Assembly (NCBI GenBank): GCA_008015325.1
Contig: SSFI01000003.1
Location: forward strand, 1-64,000
From: Rheinheimera sp.
GTDB taxonomy: Bacteria > Pseudomonadota > Gammaproteobacteria > Enterobacterales > Alteromonadaceae
Reading direction: 5' to 3'
Length of the DNA: 64,000 bases
How positions within the stretch are numbered: position 1 is the first letter of the stretch; each line of letters begins with the position of its first letter. Positions 55,366-64,000 of this stretch are shown piece by piece. Below the pieces are notes generated by a model, which saw nothing but the letters and a program-made list of their open reading frames with translations, was not told where the DNA came from and searched no databases. A program made the position numbers and the translations under genes.

Positions 55366-56598
55366 TTAATCAAATCCGACCATAGCCCCTTTCGGGATCA
55401 CCACCACGCCATCCGGCGATACATGGAAGCGTTGTCTGTCTAACACCGGATCTTCGCCGATCACAGTGCCTGGCGCAATCTTGACGTCTTTATCGATAAT
55501 TGCGCGGCGAATACGGCAACCTCGGCCGATGTCGTTATTGCCCATCAGCACACTCTTTTCCACATAAGCATGGCTGTGCACATGCACGTTATAGCCAAGG
55601 ATTGAGTGATAGACGATAGCGCCGCTGACGATACAGCCTGCCGCCACCATGGAACTAATGGCCTGACCGGTGCGGTTGGCTTCATCATGGACGAACTTCG
55701 CCGGCGGTACCGGCGGTGTAAAACTGCGCATCGGCCAATGTTTATTGTACAGGTCAATCGGCGGCACCACTGAAATCAAATCCATATTGGCTTCATAGTA
55801 AGAATCGATGGTACCGACATCGCGCCAGTAACCACGCACTTCTTCTTTTTCACCGCGTATACGGTTGCTAGAGAAGTCGTAGACGTAAACATCGCCACCC
55901 GGGAACAATTTTGGAATGATGTTATGGCCAAAATCGTGTTTGGAATCGACTTGTGCCGCGTCTTCCTCTAACACTTCAACCAGAGTTTTGGCTTCAAAAA
56001 TATAATTCCCCATCGACGCCAGTACATAATCCGGCCGGCCGGGAATAGTTTTAGGATTCGATTTCGGTTTTTCTTCAAAGCCAATCATGCGGCCATCGGC
56101 GTCAACTTCTATCACGCCAAATTCGTGCGCATCGGCAACTGGCACCGGAATAGCCGCGACGGTCAGTTTGGCATTATGCTGGCGGTGGAATTCCAGCATC
56201 TGGCGCACATCCATTTTGTAGATATGGTCGCCGCCGAACACGCAGACATGCTCCGGATCTAAGCCTGAAATTAAATGCAAATTCTGATAGACGGCGTCTG
56301 CGGTGCCGAGGTACCAGTGTTTCCCGGTTTGCATCTGCGCCGGGATCGGGTCGATAAAACGACTGGTTAAACCGGTCACCCGCCAGGCGCGGCTTAAGTG
56401 TTTCATCAGGGAGTGCGATTTAAACTGGGTAATGACAAAAATTTGCAGCAAATCTGAATTCACGAAATTGTTCAGCACAAAATCAATAATCCGGTAATTG
56501 CCGCCAAAAGGTACTGCGGGTTTGGCTCGAATACCGGTCAGCGGCGCTAAACGCGTCCCCTCACCACCGGCCAGAATCATTGTTAACACACCTGACAT
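55366..56598 (-). CDS. glgC: Glucose-1-phosphate adenylyltransferase
   Basis: 410 residues from ATG 56598 (GGGAG 6-7 nt upstream; the frame to 56649 is dropped). LAGGEGTRLAPLTGIRAKPA at the N-terminus and FGGDHIYKMD are conserved. Makes ADP-glucose for GlgA, which follows in the same operon. glgB, glgX and glgP are not in the window. Confidence 0.96.
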   Translation of the reverse strand: MSGVLTMILAGGEGTRLAPLTGIRAKPAVPFGGNYRIIDFVLNNFVNSDLLQIFVITQFKSHSLMKHLSRAWRVTGLTSRFIDPIPAQMQTGKHWYLGTADAVYQNLHLISGLDPEHVCVFGGDHIYKMDVRQMLEFHRQHNAKLTVAAIPVPVADAHEFGVIEVDADGRMIGFEEKPKSNPKTIPGRPDYVLASMGNYIFEAKTLVEVLEEDAAQVDSKHDFGHNIIPKLFPGGDVYVYDFSSNRIRGEKEEVRGYWRDVGTIDSYYEANMDLISVVPPIDLYNKHWPMRSFTPPVPPAKFVHDEANRTGQAISSMVAAGCIVSGAIVYHSILGYNVHVHSHAYVEKSVLMGNNDIGRGCRIRRAIIDKDVKIAPGTVIGEDPVLDRQRFHVSPDGVVVIPKGAMVGFD

Positions 56599-56970
56599 AT
56601 CAGACTCCCTGTAGATTTCGACAAACTGCGCTTGCTGTTGCTGAAACAACTAAGCAAGGCCAATACCATGATTGGCAGTTACGCCGATAAATCCCGCTGT
56701 GCCCGGGATATACCACTGCGGCGTCCGGACCAATTTATGGCGGTCCGATGGCAACAGTATGACAAGACGCTTTGTTTTGGTGCAAAGCCTGCAGCTTGCA
56801 CCAATTTGGCGTATTGCATCCGTATGACAGCTACTTAACGTGGGAAAATGCTTTGGAGCAAGTGAAATCTGAAAAAATTGTTTTCAGGGCAGGCAACAAC
56901 ATGGATGAAAGCGTCGCCCTGTTGTCTGCCCTGTTGCTACCTGAGGTCTGACAGGCTGTATTTAACCGCC
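56599..56970. other. 372-nt gap between fadH and glgC
   Basis: No gene is evident. The right-hand part near 56885-56933 forms a long inverted repeat (listed separately). The left part near 56599-56700 should hold the glgC promoter on the minus strand. Confidence 0.5.
56885..56933 (-). repeat. Imperfect inverted repeat, possible fadH terminator
   Basis: CAGGGCAGGCAACAA (56885-56899) and CTGTTGTCTGCCCTG (56919-56933) pair at 13 of 15 positions with a 19-nt loop. It lies 38 nt past the fadH stop; in that direction the sequence continues AAAACAATTTTTTC, a poor T tract, so termination is only possible. Confidence 0.5.
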
Positions 56971-59073
<2,103 letters not shown>

Positions 59074-59172
59074 TCAACGCACTGACACACATTTTCTTAC
59101 AAATTGCCGTCGAACACTGGTGATGAATTGGGTATCTTAACGATAACTGTAAATGTATCGAAGGTTAGTTGA

Positions 59173-61050
59173 ATGTCTGAGCAAAAACCTGGTTTTATCC
59201 GTCGTATGCTGCAAGCCGTGTGGCGTGGGTTCCGGTTTATCCGCAATTTTGTGTTGAATTTCGTATTTGCTGTGTTGTTTATCGGTTTTATCGCGGTGAT
59301 TTTCAGCGAGGAAGAAACCGTGCAGGTTGAACCGTCAACCGCGCTGGTCCTCAATTTAAAAGGTGATCTGGTTGAAGAAAAGCGCTGGATAGACCCGGTG
59401 GAAAAAGCCATCAGTGAATCCACCGGTTCAGAAGAAGAACAACCTGAGGTACTGGTACGTGATTTGGTCAAAGTTATCGATGAAGCGACCAAAGATGAGC
59501 GGATCAAAGTGATGGTGCTGACTTTATCTGATCTTGGCGGCGGTTCGCTGGATAAATTACAGACCGTCGGTGCGGCGCTGGAGCGTTTCAAAGCAGCCGG
59601 CAAAAAGATTTTTGCCACCGGCGCTTATTACAGCCAAAACCAGTATTTCCTCGCCAGTTATGCCGACAGCATCAATTTAAATCCGATGGGCGCGGTGATT
59701 TTAGAGGGTTATGGCTCCTATCCGATGTACTACAAAGCCGCGCTGGAAAAACTGCAAATTTCAACGCACGTATTTAAAGTCGGTACCTACAAATCTGCCG
59801 TTGAACCTTTTACCCGTAACGATATGTCGCCGGAAGCCAAAGAAGCCAACAGCGCCTGGTTGCAGGAACTGTGGCAAAACTATAAGCAGCAAGTCGCAGC
59901 GCGCCGTAGTTTTGCGCCGGACAACTTTGATGAAACTTTTGCCCGGTTGTATGAGCGCATTAATGCGGCCAATGGCGATATGACGCAATATGCTTTAGAT
60001 GCCAAACTGGTCGACAGCATCAAAACCCGCGAGGAGTTCCGTCAGGAGATTATCGCGTTGGTTGGTGAAGACAAAGAACATCACACTTTTAACCAGGTTC
60101 ACTATGAAGACTACGCCAGTCTGGTGATCCCGCCGTTCCCGGTGAGCAATCCGATGACGGATAAAGTTGGCCTCATTATCGCTCGTGGCGCTATCGTTGA
60201 TGGCAACGTCAAAGCCGGTATGATCGGTGGCGAAAGTACGGCTAAACTGCTGCGAAATGCGCGTTATGACGACAAAATTAAAGCTGTGGTGCTGCGTATC
60301 GACAGCGGTGGCGGCAGTGCATTTGCCTCCGAACAGATTGCCCAGGAGATCCGGCTGTTAAAAGCGGCAGGTAAACCGGTGATCGCCTCAATGGGCGCTG
60401 TGGCTGCGTCCGGCGGTTACTGGATAGCCGCGCCGGCCGATCAGATTTTTGCCGCCCCTACCACTATCACTGGCTCTATTGGTATTTTCGCGCTGTTCCA
60501 TACCGCTGAAAATGCGATGTCGACCCTGGGCCTGAACGTCGATGGTGTTGGTACCACAGAACTGGCGGGTTTCTCATCTGGTCTGCCGTTGTTTAAAGGC
60601 TTAACCGGCGATGCGGAAAAACTGCTGCAGCGCAGTATTGAAAACGGCTATGACGAATTTATCACCCACGTCAGTACGACTCGTAATATTGACAAGGCTC
60701 AGGTGGATAAAATTGGCCAGGGCCGGGTCTGGACCGGTCAGAAAGCACTGGAATTAGGCCTGGTGGACAAACTGGGGACATTGGAAGACGCCATCGCCGC
60801 AGCTGCCGAAAAGGCCAGTCTGAAACATTTTGATGTGAAAGTGATTGAGCAGGAACTGACCGAGCAGGAAAAACTGCTGGCACAGCTATTTGGCAGCGCC
60901 AAAACCTTCGGTTTACTGCCAGAGCAATCGGTCAGCCAGACCCCGGTGCAAAAGCTGATGAAACAGCTGAATCAGGAACTGTCAGTGTTAAGCCAGTTTA
61001 ACGATCCGAATGGTTTGTATTCGGTCTGTTTCGCCTGTCAGGTGCAATAA
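59173..61050 (+). CDS. sppA: Signal peptide peptidase SppA (long, type I)
   Basis: 625 residues, two tandem S49 domains. One N-terminal membrane segment (NFVLNFVFAVLFIGFIAVIF). The catalytic Lys is in the first half (VGTYKSAVEPF) and the Ser in the second (MGAVAASGGYWIAAPADQ), as in E. coli SppA. It clears cleaved signal peptides from the inner membrane. AAGG 8 nt before ATG; a terminator follows. Confidence 0.97.
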   Translation: MSEQKPGFIRRMLQAVWRGFRFIRNFVLNFVFAVLFIGFIAVIFSEEETVQVEPSTALVLNLKGDLVEEKRWIDPVEKAISESTGSEEEQPEVLVRDLVKVIDEATKDERIKVMVLTLSDLGGGSLDKLQTVGAALERFKAAGKKIFATGAYYSQNQYFLASYADSINLNPMGAVILEGYGSYPMYYKAALEKLQISTHVFKVGTYKSAVEPFTRNDMSPEAKEANSAWLQELWQNYKQQVAARRSFAPDNFDETFARLYERINAANGDMTQYALDAKLVDSIKTREEFRQEIIALVGEDKEHHTFNQVHYEDYASLVIPPFPVSNPMTDKVGLIIARGAIVDGNVKAGMIGGESTAKLLRNARYDDKIKAVVLRIDSGGGSAFASEQIAQEIRLLKAAGKPVIASMGAVAASGGYWIAAPADQIFAAPTTITGSIGIFALFHTAENAMSTLGLNVDGVGTTELAGFSSGLPLFKGLTGDAEKLLQRSIENGYDEFITHVSTTRNIDKAQVDKIGQGRVWTGQKALELGLVDKLGTLEDAIAAAAEKASLKHFDVKVIEQELTEQEKLLAQLFGSAKTFGLLPEQSVSQTPVQKLMKQLNQELSVLSQFNDPNGLYSVCFACQVQ

Positions 61051-61061
61051 CGCTATTGATG

Positions 61062-61087
61062 AAAAAGCCGGTTTCGACCGGCTTTTT
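61062..61087 (+). terminator. Terminator of sppA
   Basis: AAAAAGCCGGT / ACCGGCTTTTT stem with a TTCG tetraloop, 11 nt past the sppA stop. Confidence 0.93.
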
Positions 61088-61129
61088 GCTTTATATCATG
61101 TCTGGAACCGAGCTAAGGGCATAAAAGCG

Positions 61130-61154
61130 AAAACCCCGCTCAAAGCGGGGTTTT
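61130..61154 (-). terminator. Terminator of tRNA-Ser
   Basis: AAAACCCCGCT / AGCGGGGTTTT stem with a CAA loop, 8 nt past the tRNA-Ser 3' end on the minus strand. Confidence 0.9.
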
Positions 61155-61162
61155 CATATATT

Positions 61163-61253
61163 TGGCGGAGAGAAAGAGATTCGAACTCTTGAAGGGCTAC
61201 TAACCCTCGCCGGTTTTCAAGACCGGTGCATTAAACCACTCTGCCATCTCTCC
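61163..61253 (-). tRNA. tRNA-Ser (anticodon TGA)
   Basis: 91-nt tRNA with encoded CCA, acceptor stem GGAGAGA / TCTCTCC, discriminator G and the long variable arm of class II tRNAs. Anticodon TGA at 61217-61219 (complement). Reads UCA and other UCN codons. Confidence 0.97.
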
Positions 61254-61467
61254 GTGGCGCTTATATTAATCAACAGCGCAGAAATTTCAAAGCACTTTTT
61301 TCGCAATTAACATCTTGAATTGACTGAAAGAATATTTTTTGTCCAGTCTGGCGGTTTTTTGCTAAATCCGGCAGTTGTCGGGAATTAATTTCAGCTGTTG
61401 CAGTCTGTTTAGGCATAGCATCGTTTGTAACGATTCGGTATAGTCCACTGATAACCAAGGAGAGTCT

Positions 61468-62133
61468 ATGCAATATCAACAATCACAGGTCATGACCGGC
61501 CACGATAGTGCTGCGGTCAATAAAGTTCTGCGTAACACTTATTTGCTTTTGGCGATGACGCTGACCGGCAGCGCTGTAGCAGCCGGGGTTTCAATGGCGT
61601 TAGAGCTGAGCGCTATGGCAGGCCTCGGGCTGTCGATACTGGCTTTAGTGCTGGTGTTTGTGGTGATGAAAACGGCGGATAAAGCTTCAGGCATCGGCTG
61701 GGTGTTTTTATTCACAGCGGTGATGGGCGCTTCGATTGGCCCTATGCTGAACCGCTATGCCGCCCTGCCAAATGGCCCCGAACTCATCATGCAGGCATTT
61801 GGCGCGACCGCACTGATTTTCTTCAGTTTGTCGGCTTATACCCTGACCAGCAAAAAAGACTTCTCGTTTATGGGTAATTTTCTTTTTGTTGGCTTAGTGC
61901 TGGCTGTCATCGCGGGTCTGGCAAATATCTTCTTCCAGGTTCCGGCGTTGCATCTGGCCATTAATGCCGTCATTGTGCTGATCATGTCTGGTTTTATTCT
62001 GTTCGACACCAGCCGTATTATCCACGGCGGTGAAACCAACTACATCCGCGCCACTGTTGGTCTTTATCTGAACATTTTTAATCTGTTCACAGCGTTATTG
62101 CAGCTGTTGGGTGTTTTCGGCAACGACGACTAA
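61468..62133 (+). CDS. yccA: Bax inhibitor-1/YccA family membrane protein
   Basis: 221 residues, seven hydrophobic segments, TMBIM family. LNRYAALPNGPELIMQAF and FDTSRIIHGGETNYIRATVG are typical of YccA, which binds and modulates FtsH in E. coli. Unlike some members it has a short hydrophilic N-terminus. AAGGAG precedes the ATG. The tus genes follow after a terminator, an order known from related genomes. Confidence 0.93.
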   Translation: MQYQQSQVMTGHDSAAVNKVLRNTYLLLAMTLTGSAVAAGVSMALELSAMAGLGLSILALVLVFVVMKTADKASGIGWVFLFTAVMGASIGPMLNRYAALPNGPELIMQAFGATALIFFSLSAYTLTSKKDFSFMGNFLFVGLVLAVIAGLANIFFQVPALHLAINAVIVLIMSGFILFDTSRIIHGGETNYIRATVGLYLNIFNLFTALLQLLGVFGNDD

Positions 62134-62156
62134 CGACAAGTTTGTCTCTTTCCTCT

Positions 62157-62187
62157 AAAATGCCCCACTCGTTGGGGCATTTTTTTA
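62157..62187 (+). terminator. Terminator of yccA
   Basis: AAAATGCCCCA / TGGGGCATTTT stem with a CTCGT loop and a T7 tail. It ends 5 nt before the tusD ATG, so tusD translation must come from read-through or the hairpin acts as an attenuator. Confidence 0.9.
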
Positions 62188-62192
62188 AGTCT

Positions 62193-62543
62193 ATGGCCAG
62201 TTTTGTGTTGTATATCCAATCAGATTGTTTCGCGAGTCCTGTGCTGGATGATGTGCAGCGTTTTGCCACTGCAGCCATCGCACTCGGTCATCAGATTGAT
62301 CATGTCTTTTTTTATCAACAAGCCGTGCAGGTAATCTGTCCGGACATTGATTTGCCGTCTGACGAAGTAGATTTAGTTGGCCGATTCTGTGAATTTGCCA
62401 GTGCCGCGAATATCCCACTGTTATATTGTGCCACCGCGGCAGAAAAACGCGGTTTTACCAAGGCACGGCCGGGGTTCACCTTGGCGGGGCTCGCCGAGTT
62501 TGGCATGCGTCTGGCGGATGCCAACAAATTGGTGCAATTCTGA
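62193..62543 (+). CDS. tusD: Sulfurtransferase TusD
   Basis: 116 residues from ATG 62193. The active Cys is in LLYCATAAEKRG, matching the TusD/DsrE catalytic Cys that takes sulfur from TusA. Part of the TusBCD complex that relays sulfur for 2-thiouridine in tRNA. Overlaps tusC by one base (TGATG). The start has no clear ribosome site, being right behind the yccA terminator. Confidence 0.93.
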   Translation: MASFVLYIQSDCFASPVLDDVQRFATAAIALGHQIDHVFFYQQAVQVICPDIDLPSDEVDLVGRFCEFASAANIPLLYCATAAEKRGFTKARPGFTLAGLAEFGMRLADANKLVQF

Positions 62544-62893
62544 TGCGCCGTGCTGTCATCATCCAGCAGCACAGCGCGTGGAGCAGCAGTGCCGCACGCG
62601 AAGCACAGGACCTTGCTCTGGCCCTTGCCGCCGCCGAGCATCAGGTGACACTGCTGTATCGGGGCGCTTCGGTAACCCAGCTATTGCCGCTGGCCCAGCC
62701 GCTGATTCTCAAAGATTTTACCGTCACGCAAAAATTGTTTGCGCTCTATGACATTGAGCAGGTTGCCGTCTGTCAGCAAGCGATGGCTGAATTTCAGCTA
62801 TCAGCCAACCGGTTACGGCTGACGGTTGACGTGCTGGACGAGCCAGCCCAGCGTGCGCTGCTGGACCTGGCTGATTTTGTGGTGGTGATTTAA
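62543..62893 (+). CDS. tusC: TusC, sulfur relay subunit
   Basis: 116 residues, DsrE/DsrF-like fold, with MRRAVIIQQHSAWSSSAARE at the start. ATG overlaps the tusD stop. It lacks a clear Cys at the active position, as in other TusC. Structural member of TusBCD. Confidence 0.9.
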   Translation: MRRAVIIQQHSAWSSSAAREAQDLALALAAAEHQVTLLYRGASVTQLLPLAQPLILKDFTVTQKLFALYDIEQVAVCQQAMAEFQLSANRLRLTVDVLDEPAQRALLDLADFVVVI

Positions 62894-63151
62894 ATGCGGC
62901 TATTTCAACTTCATCAGGCGAATTTACCTGCTCTTCTTACGCTGGTTCAGCCGGATGACCGGCTGTTACTGCGCCGCGACGCGGTGTATTTGTTATTAAC
63001 TCAGCATAGCTGGCCTTGTCAGGTGAGCGTGCTGCAGCAGGATTTACAGCAACGTGGTGTTGCTTGCCCCGGGTCAGTCTCGATATTGAGCGACGAAGAA
63101 TGGGTTGAACTGACACTTCAAGCCTCACAGGTGATCTCATGTCCGGATTAA
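62894..63151 (+). CDS. tusB: TusB, sulfur relay subunit
   Basis: 85 residues, DsrH-like. Starts directly after the tusC stop and overlaps tusE by 13 nt. [15 protein letters not shown] is family-like. Third subunit of TusBCD. Confidence 0.88.
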   Translation: MRLFQLHQANLPALLTLVQPDDRLLLRRDAVYLLLTQHSWPCQVSVLQQDLQQRGVACPGSVSILSDEEWVELTLQASQVISCPD

Positions 63152-63474
63152 GCGCAGAATTTTCGCAGATCCCGCTGGATAAACATGGCTATCTGGCGGA
63201 TTTAACGCTGTGGAGCGAAGCATTGGCGCTGGAGTTCGCCCGGCTGGAGCACATTCAAATGACACCAGCGCATTGGGAAGTAGTCTGGTTTGTCCGCGAT
63301 TTCTATCAGGAGTACAACACCTCTCCGGCCGTGCGTATTCTGGTGAAAGCGATGGCGGAAAAACTTGGTGCCGAAAAAGGCAACAGTAAGTATCTGTTTA
63401 TGTTATTTCCGGACGGCCCGGCAAAACAGGCCACCCGTATTGCGGGTTTACCAAAACCGGCGAAGTGCTTATAA
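63139..63474 (+). CDS. tusE: TusE, DsrC-like sulfur carrier
   Basis: 111 residues, DsrC/TusE family. [17 protein letters not shown] at the N-terminus and the penultimate-residue Cys in GLPKPAKCL, which carries the sulfur from TusD to MnmA. Last gene of tusDCBE. Confidence 0.94.
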   Translation: MSGLSAEFSQIPLDKHGYLADLTLWSEALALEFARLEHIQMTPAHWEVVWFVRDFYQEYNTSPAVRILVKAMAEKLGAEKGNSKYLFMLFPDGPAKQATRIAGLPKPAKCL

Positions 63475-63535
63475 GGCTTCCGGACCTTAAACCACGCCTT
63501 CCTGAGCTTTGCAAGATACCGCGCCGGCAATTGCC

Positions 63536-63742
63536 TTAATGCGCGGTATTCTTGTAAATCGTCCAGCCGGCTTCAAAGCTGATATACAGCAATATCCCAA
63601 TCACTGCCAAAGTAATAAGCCAATAGACAGTGCGCAAAAACACCTTCACCGGGCTGGTTCTGGTGCGTTTTACCGCGACTTTTTTGGTGATGCCTGGATT
63701 TCGGTGTTCCGAAGAATTTGGTTTTTCCGGTGCAGCAGTCAT
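63536..63742 (-). CDS. Small single-pass membrane protein
   Basis: 68 residues. A basic cytoplasmic N-terminus (KKVAVKRTRTSP) and one membrane segment (VYWLITLAVIGILLYISFEAG). No family recognised. It lies between tusE and serS on the serS strand, beyond an inverted repeat. Confidence 0.6.
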   Translation of the reverse strand: MTAAPEKPNSSEHRNPGITKKVAVKRTRTSPVKVFLRTVYWLITLAVIGILLYISFEAGWTIYKNTAH

Positions 63743-63762
63743 AACATACTCATTTCAATCAG

Positions 63763-63791
63763 TCACACCGGCCGCAGCGCAGCCGGTGTGA
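63763..63791 (-). terminator. Inverted repeat after serS
   Basis: TCACACCGGC / GCCGGTGTGA, 10 bp with a 9-nt loop, 8 nt past the serS stop. There is no strong T tract in the minus direction, so it may terminate weakly and let the small gene be expressed. Confidence 0.55.
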
Positions 63792-63798
63792 TGGAGAC

Positions 63799-64000
<202 letters not shown>

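Noticed and set aside
59097..59618. 173-codon frame antisense to the sppA start
   Set aside because: Ser/Thr-rich shadow of sppA with no ribosome site.

Overview
The window is chromosomal DNA from a gammaproteobacterium. Evidence is an initiator tRNA, bioA/bioBFCD around a BirA-type operator, ppsA/ppsR, tusDCBE, sppA, yccA, asnS and a serS end. Gene content and moderate GC fit the Rheinheimera/Alishewanella part of the group, but that genus-level placement is inference from family resemblance. Genes are dense, with many 4-26 nt overlaps. I see no prophage, insertion sequence, CRISPR array or integron.

Layout: (1) 1-4.4 kb: initiator tRNA, a relic of an AraC-type regulator, a lipoprotein, an RNA m5C methyltransferase, a periplasmic binding protein and ChrA. 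(2) 4.5-32 kb: a long, almost uninterrupted murein (peptidoglycan) utilisation locus. (3) 32-39.5 kb: an ADP-ribosylglycohydrolase-like protein, ppsA and its regulator ppsR, panE, class II DAHP synthase, LMW phosphatase. (4) 39.6-43.4 kb: MoxR, DUF58 and transglutaminase trio. (5) 43.4-46.2 kb: TIGR02647 protein, SYLF lipoprotein, htpX broken by a frameshift in a G8 run, pepE. (6) 46.2-51.3 kb: complete biotin cluster. (7) 51.3-64 kb: asnS, nitroreductase, glgCA, fadH, sppA, tRNA-Ser, yccA, tusDCBE and the end of serS.

The murein locus is the most interesting part. It holds exported or lipid-anchored hydrolases (AmiD-like amidase, NamZ exo-muramidase, NagZ-like hexosaminidase, NlpC/P60 endopeptidase, PBP4-type DacB, an L,D-transpeptidase-fold lipoprotein, a serine hydrolase) and a large TonB-dependent receptor. 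A sodium:solute symporter is followed by one protein that fuses a MurNAc/GlcNAc-type sugar kinase to the MurNAc-6P etherase MurQ. MurQ releases D-lactate, and a FAD/Fe-S D-lactate dehydrogenase of the Dld-II type lies downstream. For the peptide part there are an L-Ala-D/L-Glu epimerase, a D-amino-acid transaminase, both halves of the D-glutamate cyclase architecture as separate genes, and PxpB/PxpC of 5-oxoprolinase; pxpA is not in the window. A MurR/RpiR regulator sits in the middle.

A short inverted repeat, GAATA-N3-TATTC, occurs in perfect or near-perfect form in four promoter regions of this locus (4501, 8373, 20640, 26518), with weaker copies before three more genes. I propose it as the operator that ties the locus into one regulon, probably read by the MurR/RpiR protein at 25.4-26.3 kb. 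This is inference and needs testing.
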